DNA of 64,000 nucleotides from Polynucleobacter difficilis (GTDB lineage: Bacteria > Pseudomonadota > Gammaproteobacteria > Burkholderiales > Burkholderiaceae). Where the stretch lies: the NCBI RefSeq assembly GCF_003065365.1, contig NZ_CP023276.1, positions 186,001-250,000 on the forward strand. Direction: 5' to 3'. The notes under the pieces are model-generated. The model was given only the letters and a program-made list of their open reading frames with translations. It made no database searches and was not told where the DNA came from. Below, piece by piece: positions 52,065 through 60,877 of the stretch (within the stretch, counting starts at the first letter, position 1; each line of letters starts with the position of its first letter). Both the position numbers and the translations under genes were made by a program.

Positions 52065-53501
52065 GTGACGGCTCCATTACCCCGGATTACCAATCGTAAG
52101 CGCTGGCTCATTCTGTCGCATGCATTCAATATGGATGGCAGGGCAGCGAGCCAAACCATTACCGATAAGATTCCTTATTTTTTACAGGCCGGGGTAAAAC
52201 CTACGGTGTTTAGTTCGATTACGGGTATCAAAGATACTCGCTTTCCACACTATCAATTTTTAGCTTGGGGGCCAGCTGCCTTTCGCTTTGACTTTCGGCA
52301 TTGGTTTGCTAATCAATACGGTCGTGGCCTCCCCTATAAAGTCGTCACAACTACCGTTTCAATCCTGCTGGCTCCGTTCATTGCTTTAGAGCGAATCCTC
52401 TTAGGCTTATCAAATCAGTGGTCCTGGGCCATGCCTGCTTACTTGCATGGAAAAAAACTTATTCAGAATAAGCAAGTGGATTTGGTGTATTCCACTGCAG
52501 GGGCGTGGTCTGCGCAGCTGGCAGCCTTATGGCTCAAAAAGAGTACTGGAGTCTTTTGGATGACCGAGATACATGATCCGCTTGTTATCCGCAATAGCCC
52601 AGACGATTTGGGTTTTGTAACTCCACGCAATCGCGATGCCCGATTCCGTAAGTGGTTAGAGACCCAAATCTGCAAACATGCCGATCTTGCTTGGTGGTTT
52701 ACCGAAGGCGCCGTGCATTACGCCAAGCTCCGCAATCCCAACTTAAATGAACCTGGCAATGCCAAAGGGGTGATGGTGATTCCGGGGGCAGAGCCGCCCG
52801 GAGCCCCTGAGGAAATAAACCTAGTCACTCAGCAGGTAGAACAAAAGCAAGAACAAAAAAGAGTAGAAGAACGAGCAAAAGAAATGCAGCCCCATCACTA
52901 CGGAATCCATTTGGTGATTAGCCACTTTGGCTCTTTGGCCAAGAACCGATCGATTTCGACGATCCTCAACCGACTGCCAATGCTCTTTAAAAACCATCCA
53001 GAAGCACGTAATGCTATTCAGGTGCATGTGTATGGGGCCAAAGTTGATTCTTTAACGGCAGATGCTATTAGTCAGCATGGGTTTGCCGATCTAGTGATCG
53101 AGCATGGCCGAATTGAAAAAGACCCTGTCACTGGTAAATCTGGGCGCGAGCGCATTGCGGAGCGCATGCAGGCTTCCGATGTACTTTTACTGCTACACGG
53201 CGATGATGAGTGGTGTGCCGAGTACATTCCATCGAAGATGTACGAGTACTTTTGGATGGGTAGACCCATTTGGGCCATTACTCACCGCAATCCCCAGATG
53301 AATGCCTTGCTGGCTGAGCGCAATGCCTATATTAGCGCTGCTGATGATGCGGCTTCGATTGATGCGGCCCTAGAGCGAATTTGGCTGGGCTGGCAGCAGA
53401 AAAACCTGATGCAATTGGCCTGGAGACCCATTGGGGTGGATCAGGCGGCGCAAAGAATCTTACAATTATTAGAATCCATGCAAACGGCAAAAGCCCAATG
53501 A
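52065..53501 (+). CDS. Glycosyltransferase-like protein (GT-B type)
   Basis: A 478-residue protein with the outline of a GT-B glycosyltransferase. N-terminal half: WLILSHAFNMDGRAASQTIT, VYSTAGAWSAQLAALW and FWMTEIHDPLV. C-terminal half: LVISHFGSLAKNRSIST, VHVYGAKVDSL and CAEYIPSKMYEYFWMGRPIW, the last like the nucleotide-sugar binding Glu region of GT4 enzymes. A charged Gln/Glu/Lys segment (about residues 262-285) separates the halves. The start is a GTG at 52065. Donor and acceptor are unknown; it opens the surface polysaccharide region. Confidence 0.72.
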   Translation: MTAPLPRITNRKRWLILSHAFNMDGRAASQTITDKIPYFLQAGVKPTVFSSITGIKDTRFPHYQFLAWGPAAFRFDFRHWFANQYGRGLPYKVVTTTVSILLAPFIALERILLGLSNQWSWAMPAYLHGKKLIQNKQVDLVYSTAGAWSAQLAALWLKKSTGVFWMTEIHDPLVIRNSPDDLGFVTPRNRDARFRKWLETQICKHADLAWWFTEGAVHYAKLRNPNLNEPGNAKGVMVIPGAEPPGAPEEINLVTQQVEQKQEQKRVEERAKEMQPHHYGIHLVISHFGSLAKNRSISTILNRLPMLFKNHPEARNAIQVHVYGAKVDSLTADAISQHGFADLVIEHGRIEKDPVTGKSGRERIAERMQASDVLLLLHGDDEWCAEYIPSKMYEYFWMGRPIWAITHRNPQMNALLAERNAYISAADDAASIDAALERIWLGWQQKNLMQLAWRPIGVDQAAQRILQLLESMQTAKAQ

Positions 53502-53554
53502 AATTTACCGCCCTTGTTGCTTTAATCATTTCCTAATTCAATCAATCCTATTCT

Positions 53555-54493
53555 ATGACCAATCAATCTGTGCGTAATCTTGTTCTGTACAGCTGCACCT
53601 TTCGAAAAGACTTAAAACGAACGGTGAAATTGGCACAGAGTATTCAAAAGCACAATAAGGCCAACATTCCGTTCTACGTATCGGTTCCCGAAGAGGATGT
53701 TTCCCTCTTTAAGGAATACCTCTCCGCATTTGATGTGACGGTCTTTAATGAACAAGAGATTTTTGAGAAAAACCCGAAACTCGATATTACGAAGTTATAT
53801 CAAGTCCGCGGCGGCCTGCGCCAGCAGGTCATCAAGTCGGAATTCTGGCGCTTGGGCCTTTCAGAAAACTATTTGGTACTGGATGCGGATTGTATTTTTA
53901 TCCGAGACTTTGATGAACGTGATTTTATTGTCAAAGATGACATTCCATATTCCATCGTTCATGAGGGCAGGGATGTCTTACAAGCAACCGATCGCTTTGG
54001 CCCTAAACAAATCCGCCAGCATTTTTTAAATGACCGTGTACCTATAAGGCAGGCTTTGGGCAGAGAGGGCGTGACCTATGATTTTGGCTATGCTCCCTTT
54101 TTATGGAGTAGTAAGGTATGGCAGTCTCTGGATAGCAATTACCTCACACCCAATGGCATGAGCTTTCTAGATGCGGTTGAGCTCTGTGCTTCGGAATTCA
54201 CTTGGTATGGCGAATCCCTAATCAATTTCAGGGCCATTCCCATCTACCCTCGAGAACAGCTCTTTAAGCATTACCACTACGAGCACCAGCTTTGGGCCGA
54301 TCGGCTGCTGGGATACACAGAGGCAATCCTAGCTAAAGATTGCTTAGGGGTGGTCTATCAATCGAACTGGGAGAGCTGGGGTGACTATGGCCCTAGCAAG
54401 AAGAGCGTTGCTTCGCGGGTGTTGCGTTCAACCAAGCGCCTTCTTAAGAAACTGTACTTTAAGTTGCGCATTTTTTTCAGAGTATTTTTTTAG
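53555..54493 (+). CDS. DUF6492 family glycosyltransferase-like protein
   Basis: A 312-residue protein with the pattern of DUF6492: YSCTFRKDLKRTVKLAQSIQ, GGLRQQVIKSEFWRLG, then YLVLDADCIFIRDFD, where DAD looks like the metal-binding motif of GT-A transferases. The C-terminus is strongly basic and aromatic (KRLLKKLYFKLRIFFRVFF), suggesting membrane contact. The activity is not established. The next gene starts three bases after its stop. Confidence 0.7.
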   Translation: MTNQSVRNLVLYSCTFRKDLKRTVKLAQSIQKHNKANIPFYVSVPEEDVSLFKEYLSAFDVTVFNEQEIFEKNPKLDITKLYQVRGGLRQQVIKSEFWRLGLSENYLVLDADCIFIRDFDERDFIVKDDIPYSIVHEGRDVLQATDRFGPKQIRQHFLNDRVPIRQALGREGVTYDFGYAPFLWSSKVWQSLDSNYLTPNGMSFLDAVELCASEFTWYGESLINFRAIPIYPREQLFKHYHYEHQLWADRLLGYTEAILAKDCLGVVYQSNWESWGDYGPSKKSVASRVLRSTKRLLKKLYFKLRIFFRVFF

Positions 54494-54496
54494 AGT

Positions 54497-55339
54497 ATGA
54501 CAAATCTACAGCCGTTAGTAAGCTTTTTAATACCCAGTAGAAAGCGGCTTGACATGCTTAAAGCATCATTGGACAGCTTGAGAAAGACTTGCGCTGATCC
54601 AAAAAATATTGAGGCTATTGTTATCTTTGACGAAGACGATTTGGAAACAATAGAAGGCTTTAAGGAGCTAAAGTTTGATTTTAAAGTGCTCCAGATTGTT
54701 TCAAAGCGCCATGGTTATTATGGCTTACATCACTACATAAATAATGCGTTCACGATTTCATCAGGCAAGTGGTTTTGGCTATGGAATGACGATTTAAAAA
54801 TGGTTGGGTCAAATTGGGATGTTGTGATCGGTGAGTATGGTGAGCAATTTGTTATTTTGAATCCCCGAAATATCCATCCGTACTGGGAGAAGTATTGTTT
54901 AGATGCAACAATATCTCCAGTGGTTCCAAGAAAATGGTATGAAATTACTAACAGATTTAGTGCATACAATCAATACGACACTTATATCAACGAAGTTGCC
55001 TACCCATTAAACCTAGTTATTAACGAAGATAGATTAGTAAATTTTCATGGGCAAGTAGAGGATGAAGTATCTGCAGGCATCTCCTACGACACTGTTCAAC
55101 TGCCTGCTCAAGAGTGTAAAAAAGACCGTGATCTTATAAGGCACTATCTTGGGGCCAAGACATTATTTATATATAGAATCCAACGCACGCCCTATCGACT
55201 TGAGAAATACTTGAGAAGAAGAAAAGCCCATTTCAGAAGAATGTTTTCAATTCAATACCTTGGTTCACGACTAAAGCCAGCGAGGTTATACAAAAAATTC
55301 AGCAACGCTTTATCTAGTAAAAAACAAGATAGAGAATAG
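54497..55339 (+). CDS. GT2-like glycosyltransferase
   Basis: A 280-residue protein resembling family 2 glycosyltransferases: VSFLIPSRKRLDMLKASLDS at the start, then a GT-A pattern with KWFWLWNDDLKMVG in place of the usual DXD. The C-terminus is rich in Arg/Lys (RLEKYLRRRKAHFRRMF). The gene is clearly richer in A/T than the housekeeping genes. Substrates are unknown. It is tightly linked to the DUF6492 gene. Confidence 0.72.
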   Translation: MTNLQPLVSFLIPSRKRLDMLKASLDSLRKTCADPKNIEAIVIFDEDDLETIEGFKELKFDFKVLQIVSKRHGYYGLHHYINNAFTISSGKWFWLWNDDLKMVGSNWDVVIGEYGEQFVILNPRNIHPYWEKYCLDATISPVVPRKWYEITNRFSAYNQYDTYINEVAYPLNLVINEDRLVNFHGQVEDEVSAGISYDTVQLPAQECKKDRDLIRHYLGAKTLFIYRIQRTPYRLEKYLRRRKAHFRRMFSIQYLGSRLKPARLYKKFSNALSSKKQDRE

Positions 55340-55368
55340 TAAGCCTTATATGGATATACATTCTACTT

Positions 55369-56169
55369 ATGCTTAATCTATCTAGCATCACTCTGCTTTG
55401 TGTTGAAACAAGAGATCCGACGCTCGCACTTTACGCAATGCAGAAGTGCCTAGAGCAAGCGAATTTTGGCAAAATAGTTCTGATTACAGATTTAGCCAAG
55501 TTGGGTAAAGAGCCCAATCAAGCAGAGGGGATAGACTTCGTTCAGGCCCCACCAATCAAAACCACCAAGGACTACTCTGATTTACTACTCACGGGCTTAC
55601 GTCAATACGTTGCCGGCACCCACGTCTTAATTATTCAGTGGGATAGCTTCATTCTTCATCCTGAGCTGTGGGTCGATGATTTTCTGCAATACGACTACAT
55701 CGGTGCAATTTGGCCCCACCATCCGGATACACCCGTGGGCAATGGCGGCTTTTCACTCCGCTCAGTCAAGTTACTCAAAGCGCTTGAGAGCCCAAAGGTT
55801 ACAAAGCACCACCCCGAAGACTTTTGCGTCTGTGTCGATAACAAAGCAACTTTAGAGAATGAATTTGGCATTCGGTTTGCGCCAACGAATGTTGCAGAGC
55901 AATTTGCAGTAGAGCGCAGTGACTGGCACCCTGCCTTCGGATTCCATGGGTTTTTTAACTTCGGCAAAGCGCTGAATCCGCACGAGCTCACTGAATTTCT
56001 GCAACTACTACCTGATGCGTATTTGGGTGGGGTGGATACCTACGATTTAATGCAGTATTTGATTGAACACCAGAATAAAGAGCTTGCAAAGTCGATTTGG
56101 AGGCGGGTGAGCTTTCGGTGGAGGATGCGCAAAAATTACGTTAGAACGAAGTTAAGGCTAATGTATTAA
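55369..56169 (+). CDS. DUF5672 family protein
   Basis: A 266-residue protein matching DUF5672: ITLLCVETRDPTLALYAMQK, HVLIIQWDSFILHPELW, IGAIWPHHPDTPVGNGGFSL, HHPEDFCVCVDN and FGFHGFFNFGKAL. The GNGGFSLRS segment and paired acidic residues recall GT-A transferases, but the family's function has not been shown, as far as I know. The C-terminal 20 residues are basic. It belongs to the same string of surface-sugar genes. Confidence 0.75.
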   Translation: MLNLSSITLLCVETRDPTLALYAMQKCLEQANFGKIVLITDLAKLGKEPNQAEGIDFVQAPPIKTTKDYSDLLLTGLRQYVAGTHVLIIQWDSFILHPELWVDDFLQYDYIGAIWPHHPDTPVGNGGFSLRSVKLLKALESPKVTKHHPEDFCVCVDNKATLENEFGIRFAPTNVAEQFAVERSDWHPAFGFHGFFNFGKALNPHELTEFLQLLPDAYLGGVDTYDLMQYLIEHQNKELAKSIWRRVSFRWRMRKNYVRTKLRLMY

Positions 56170-56277
56170 TAGCATTGATAATAGATATAAAATTGATACA
56201 TAAAAATAACTGTGCAGATGCCATGATGGTTACTTCGATAGCCAAAGCAGCAATTGAAATGAATTTATCTAAAATAT

Positions 56278-57141
56278 ATGAAAAAAGTAACTAATAATCC
56301 TTTCATTGCTAGCTTTCTTAAAAATAAGTATCGCGACTTTATTCTCAAGCCAGCACTGAAGTTGCTAAATAGAAACCAAAAGACTGCTCAATGTGCTTTC
56401 TGGACCATGCCCTATGACTCCATATGCCAATCCATCATCCTGAATGGGTTTTATGAGCGCGAGTTGTTACAAGGTATGTGCGCCCTAATAAAAGACAAAA
56501 AGGGGGTTGCACTTGATATTGGTGCGAATATTGGTAACCACAGTTTATTTTTTTCAAAGCACTTTGACGCCGTTATCTCCTTTGAACCGGTACCCAATAA
56601 CTGCCTCTTACTCAAAGCCAATCTTTTTTTAAATCAGGCTCAGAACATCACTCTGATTGAAAAAGCTTTATCCAATACCAACACTAAAATGGGTATTGAT
56701 AAGGGTAATTCAAGAAATACAAATAACACTATTTCCGAGTTGTCTAAAAAAGACGAAGACGCTACCAATCAAATCATGATTGATGTGGCGGTAGGCGATG
56801 AGGTGATTGAGGCACTGAATCTAAAGCAGAGAATTGCTTTAATTAAGATTGATGTTGAGGGTCACGAGCCATTTGTGGTGGAAGGGCTCAGAAAAATTAT
56901 TAGCGCTAACCAGCCAATAGTCTATTGGGAGGCCTTTAACAAAGAGGAGGCCGAAAAGACAAGGGTACTCTTGATAGAGATGGGGTACAGCAACTTTTAT
57001 CACCTGACTACTAAAAAATACCAGAGCCGCCTCATGAATAAACTAATAAAATCGTTTACAAATGCGGCTTACCTAGCGGAGTTTGATCAGTGCACTCAAT
57101 TTGATGGCATGAATGTAGCTTCAGTAGAGCAACTTTTGTAG
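56278..57141 (+). CDS. FkbM-family methyltransferase
   Basis: A 287-residue S-adenosylmethionine-dependent methyltransferase. VALDIGANIGNHSLFFSKHF is motif I, VISFEPVPNN motif II, and IALIKIDVEGHEPFVVEGL the FkbM signature. Members in polysaccharide clusters usually O-methylate sugars. The gene is A/T-rich, with about 100 non-coding bases before it that show nothing recognisable. Confidence 0.88.
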   Translation: MKKVTNNPFIASFLKNKYRDFILKPALKLLNRNQKTAQCAFWTMPYDSICQSIILNGFYERELLQGMCALIKDKKGVALDIGANIGNHSLFFSKHFDAVISFEPVPNNCLLLKANLFLNQAQNITLIEKALSNTNTKMGIDKGNSRNTNNTISELSKKDEDATNQIMIDVAVGDEVIEALNLKQRIALIKIDVEGHEPFVVEGLRKIISANQPIVYWEAFNKEEAEKTRVLLIEMGYSNFYHLTTKKYQSRLMNKLIKSFTNAAYLAEFDQCTQFDGMNVASVEQLL

Positions 57142-57206
57142 AAATTGGCTGTGTTTCGGCTTTCAAATTAAAAGCAGTATGTAGTTTGACAAAAAGGGAA
57201 TCTAAA

Positions 57207-58265
57207 TTGATTTTAGTAACCGGCGGTGCCGGCTTTATTGGCGGTAATTTTGTTCTCGATTGGCTTAAAGACCCAAAAGCCGAAGGCATTGTTAACTTAG
57301 ATAAATTAACCTATGCGGGCAATTTAGCTACGCTCGATTCTTTAAAGAGTGACCTTCGGCATATTTTTGTCCATGGCGATATCGGTGATCAAGAGCTCGT
57401 TACAAAACTACTAAAAGAGCATCAGCCTAGAGCGATTGTGAATTTTGCTGCCGAGAGCCATGTGGATCGCTCAATTCATGGTCCGGCAGAGTTTGTGCAA
57501 ACCAATATTGTCGGCACCTTTAATTTACTGGAGTGCGCAAGGAGCTATTGGAACGATCTAGATAAGTCTAAAAAAGCAGCCTTTCGCTTTCACCACGTTT
57601 CCACGGATGAGGTATATGGTTCTTTATCGGCAAGTGATCCCGCCTTTACTGAAACTAACTCTTATGAGCCGAATAGCCCCTATTCAGCATCGAAAGCCGC
57701 TTCAGACCATTTAGTGCGGGCTTGGTTTCATACCTACGCTTTTCCGGTCGTCACCACCAATTGCTCGAATAACTATGGGCCGTATCACTTGCCAGAAAAG
57801 CTCATTCCGCTGGTGATTCTCAATGCCTTGAAAGGTAAGCCCTTGCCCATTTATGGTGATGGCCAGCAAGTGCGTGATTGGCTTTATGTAAGCGATCATT
57901 GCTCAGCCATTCGGGAAGTGCTTGCCAAAGGCAAGTTGGGTGAAACCTACAACATCGGCGGCTGGAATGAAAAAGCCAATCTCGATGTGGTCAAAACCAT
58001 TTGCCAGATCTTGGATGAGCTCAAGCCAAGGGCAGACAAAAAATCCTATGCCGAGCAAATTACCTTTGTTACAGATAGACCTGGTCACGACCGCCGCTAT
58101 GCAATCGATGCGAGCAAACTCAATCGGGAGCTTGGTTGGAAACCCAAAGAAACCTTTGACACTGGCATTAAAAAAACGGTGCAGTGGTATTTAGATAACC
58201 CAGTTTGGATTGAAGGCGTGGTGAGCGGATCGTATCGCGAGTGGTTGCAAAAACAATACAACTAA
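57207..58265 (+). CDS. rfbB: dTDP-glucose 4,6-dehydratase
   Basis: Second enzyme of dTDP-L-rhamnose synthesis; converts dTDP-glucose to the 4-keto-6-deoxy sugar with bound NAD. I start it at the TTG at 57207 (read as Met: MILVTGGAGFIGGNFVLDWL, 352 residues) because AGGGA lies seven bases before it; a TTG at 57186 would add seven odd residues. Active site: HVSTDEVYGSL (Thr-Asp-Glu) and YSASKAASDHLV (Tyr, Lys). It is the first of the four rhamnose genes. Confidence 0.96.
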   Translation: MILVTGGAGFIGGNFVLDWLKDPKAEGIVNLDKLTYAGNLATLDSLKSDLRHIFVHGDIGDQELVTKLLKEHQPRAIVNFAAESHVDRSIHGPAEFVQTNIVGTFNLLECARSYWNDLDKSKKAAFRFHHVSTDEVYGSLSASDPAFTETNSYEPNSPYSASKAASDHLVRAWFHTYAFPVVTTNCSNNYGPYHLPEKLIPLVILNALKGKPLPIYGDGQQVRDWLYVSDHCSAIREVLAKGKLGETYNIGGWNEKANLDVVKTICQILDELKPRADKKSYAEQITFVTDRPGHDRRYAIDASKLNRELGWKPKETFDTGIKKTVQWYLDNPVWIEGVVSGSYREWLQKQYN

Positions 58266-58302
58266 ATACACCGCTAACAGCATAACTACATAGATTGCCC
58301 AG

Positions 58303-59319
58303 ATGAACATTCTCGTTTTTGGTAAAGATGGCCAACTCGGTAAAGCGTTTAAGGTCGTCTTTGATGCGAGTAAGGCGGGTGAAATACACCACATCGAGTA
58401 TGTTGGCCGTGCTAAATGCGACCTGAGTAATTCAGATGCGATTGCAGAACTACTCAATCGAGTCAAGCCAGATTTGCTGATTAATGCCGCTGCTTATACA
58501 GCCGTAGATAAAGCAGAAACCGAAGTGGATTTAGCTTATGCGATAAATGCCAAAGCCCCAGAAATTATGGCGCAGTATGCAGTTGCAAATGGCGCTAGTT
58601 TGTTGCATTACTCCACCGACTACGTATTTGATGGCAGTAAGAAAACCCCCTATATAGAGAGTGATGTTCGTAATCCCCTAGGAATCTATGGCAAAAGTAA
58701 GGCAGCCGGGGAAGAAGCAATTGAGGCTGTTTTTAAAACGAATCATCACAGTAATGCAGAAATATCTGATTTAGCAGTAAAAGCGCAATACGCACAATAC
58801 GCCATTCTTCGCACGAGCTGGGTCTATGGCGATGGGGGTAACTTTATTCGTACGATATTGCGCTTAGCCAAAGAGCGTGAAACCCTTAAAGTCATTGCCG
58901 ATCAATATGGCGTACCAACCAGCGCCACTTGGTTAGCAGAGGTCAGTTTGGCTTTAGTGCTGAATGAACAGCATCAGTTAAAGCCATTTCCATCGGGGAT
59001 TTACCATGCGGTGCCCCTAGGGGAAACGACTTGGCATGCCTTGGCGTGTCACGCAGTTCAGGCGGCGTTCGATGCAGGCGCAGCGCTTAAGCTTCTTCCA
59101 GATGCTATTGCGGCCATCCCCGCCACAGATTACCCCTTACCAGCCCCAAGGCCGATGAACTCACGTATGAAGAGGGGCGCTGATGCCGCTTTAGATAGGG
59201 CGCTGGATAAAGCATCGGGTGATTTGGGAGATATGACAAAATCACCGTTATTAGCTCAATCCTGGGAGTCGCAAGTCGCAGCCTATGTTCAAGACTTGGC
59301 ACTCCGAAAACTTCTTTAA
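58303..59319 (+). CDS. rfbD: dTDP-4-dehydrorhamnose reductase
   Basis: Last enzyme of dTDP-L-rhamnose synthesis, reducing the 4-keto group with NAD(P)H. Motifs: ILVFGKDGQLGKAF, INAAAYTAVDKAE, LHYSTDYVFDG and YGKSKAAGEEA. At 338 residues it is about 40 longer than usual: extra segments lie at about 145-165 (NHHSNAEISDLAVKAQ) and in the C-terminal part after MNSRMKRGADAALDRAL. The core is intact, so activity is likely. Confidence 0.95.
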   Translation: MNILVFGKDGQLGKAFKVVFDASKAGEIHHIEYVGRAKCDLSNSDAIAELLNRVKPDLLINAAAYTAVDKAETEVDLAYAINAKAPEIMAQYAVANGASLLHYSTDYVFDGSKKTPYIESDVRNPLGIYGKSKAAGEEAIEAVFKTNHHSNAEISDLAVKAQYAQYAILRTSWVYGDGGNFIRTILRLAKERETLKVIADQYGVPTSATWLAEVSLALVLNEQHQLKPFPSGIYHAVPLGETTWHALACHAVQAAFDAGAALKLLPDAIAAIPATDYPLPAPRPMNSRMKRGADAALDRALDKASGDLGDMTKSPLLAQSWESQVAAYVQDLALRKLL

Positions 59320-59347
59320 ACGCATTTAAAAGTATTTAAAGGCATTC

Positions 59348-60286
59348 ATGGTGGCAAATCAAACGAATTCAATTAAGCGCAAAGGCATCATTCTGGCAGG
59401 GGGCTCGGGTACACGTTTGTATCCCGTGACGCAAGCCGTCTCTAAACAGCTGATGCCGGTCTACGACAAGCCGATGGTGTATTACCCTTTAACAACTCTG
59501 ATGCTTGCCGGCATTCGGGATATTTTGCTGATCTCGACTCCGCAGGATACTCCCCGTTTTACTGAATTACTGGGTGACGGTTCGCAGTGGGGCCTTAACA
59601 TTGAATACTGCGTGCAGCCTTCGCCCGATGGTTTGGCGCAAGCATTTACTCTGGGTAAATCCTTTGTTGGTAATAGTCCCAGTGCCTTGGTGCTGGGCGA
59701 TAACATTTTTTATGGCCATGAGCTGGTTGGGCAGCTTAATAGCGCAAACGATCGAAGCAGTGGCGCAAGTGTGTTTGCCTACCACGTCACCGATCCAGAG
59801 CGGTATGGCGTAGTGGAGTTTGATAAAGATTACAAAGCCCTCTCGATCGAAGAAAAGCCCCTCAAACCCAGAAGCAACTATGCAGTAACGGGCCTGTATT
59901 TTTATGACAATCAGGTGTGTGATATTGCTGCCTCGATTAAGCCCAGCGCTAGAGGCGAGTTAGAAATTACCGACATTAATCGGACCTACCTGGATAAAAA
60001 TCAACTCAGCGTCGAGATCATGGGTCGCGGTTTTGCTTGGCTGGATACGGGAACGCACGACTCTTTACTTGACGCGGCGGGCTTTATCGCAACCCTGCAA
60101 AAGCGCCAAGGTTTGATGGTGGCTTGCCCTGAAGAGATTGCTTACCGCCAAGGCTGGATTAGCGCCGAGACGGTGCAAAAGGTGGCCGACCAGCTCAAGA
60201 AAAACAGCTACGGTCAGTATTTAACAAGAATACTGAATGAACTCAATGCTAGTGCCCAGCCCATTGGCCTATCCAGAAAAAAATAA
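59348..60286 (+). CDS. rfbA: Glucose-1-phosphate thymidylyltransferase
   Basis: First enzyme of the rhamnose route, making dTDP-glucose from dTTP and glucose 1-phosphate. It has 312 residues; after about 11 extra N-terminal residues come GIILAGGSGTRLYPVTQAVS, YDKPMVYYPLTTLMLAGI, LVLGDNIFYGHEL and RGFAWLDTGTHDSLLDA. The 3' end lies 16 bp before the ATG of rfbC. Confidence 0.97.
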   Translation: MVANQTNSIKRKGIILAGGSGTRLYPVTQAVSKQLMPVYDKPMVYYPLTTLMLAGIRDILLISTPQDTPRFTELLGDGSQWGLNIEYCVQPSPDGLAQAFTLGKSFVGNSPSALVLGDNIFYGHELVGQLNSANDRSSGASVFAYHVTDPERYGVVEFDKDYKALSIEEKPLKPRSNYAVTGLYFYDNQVCDIAASIKPSARGELEITDINRTYLDKNQLSVEIMGRGFAWLDTGTHDSLLDAAGFIATLQKRQGLMVACPEEIAYRQGWISAETVQKVADQLKKNSYGQYLTRILNELNASAQPIGLSRKK

Positions 60287-60302
60287 TATAAAAGATACCG
60301 CA

Positions 60303-60875
60303 ATGACAGCCGATTCCAATCTGAAACTGCAGGCCACGCCAACCGCGATTCCAGAAGTTCTGATTTTGGAGTCTAAGGTATTTGGCGATAACCGCGGCTG
60401 GTTTACCGAATCCTTTAATGCCAATGACTTTGCAAAAGCAACGGGCCTAAATGTACAGTTTGTTCAAGATAACCATTCTTTTTCTCGGCAGTGGACGCTA
60501 CGGGGAATGCATTACCAGCTTAAGCATACTCAAGGCAAATTAGTGCGGGTGACGTCAGGTGCGGTGTTTGATGTTGCGGTTGATGTAAGAAAAGACTCCA
60601 GCACCTTTGGTGAGTGGGTGGGTGTTGAGCTCTCGGCTGATAACCACAAACAGATGTGGGTGCCACCCGGTTTTGCTCACGGATTCCTAGTTCTGTCGGA
60701 AACGGCTGAGTTTTTATACAAAACGACCGATTACTACGATCCTACTAGCGAAGCATGCCTATCGTGGTGCGACCCCACGGTAAAAATAGATTGGCCTATC
60801 CCGCTTGGTAAGCAGGCACTACTCAATGCCAAAGACGCTGCCGGACTAGCGTGGGATGTTGCTCCAAAGTTTTAA
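60303..60875 (+). CDS. rfbC: dTDP-4-dehydrorhamnose 3,5-epimerase
   Basis: Third enzyme of dTDP-L-rhamnose synthesis, a cupin-fold epimerase. It has 190 residues from the ATG at 60303. Motifs: FGDNRGWFTESFNANDF, LRGMHYQLKHTQGKLVR (catalytic His) and GFAHGFLVLSETAEFLYKTT. It completes the set B-D-A-C. Its stop is two bases before the ATG of the next gene. Confidence 0.96.
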   Translation: MTADSNLKLQATPTAIPEVLILESKVFGDNRGWFTESFNANDFAKATGLNVQFVQDNHSFSRQWTLRGMHYQLKHTQGKLVRVTSGAVFDVAVDVRKDSSTFGEWVGVELSADNHKQMWVPPGFAHGFLVLSETAEFLYKTTDYYDPTSEACLSWCDPTVKIDWPIPLGKQALLNAKDAAGLAWDVAPKF

Positions 60876-60877
60876 TA

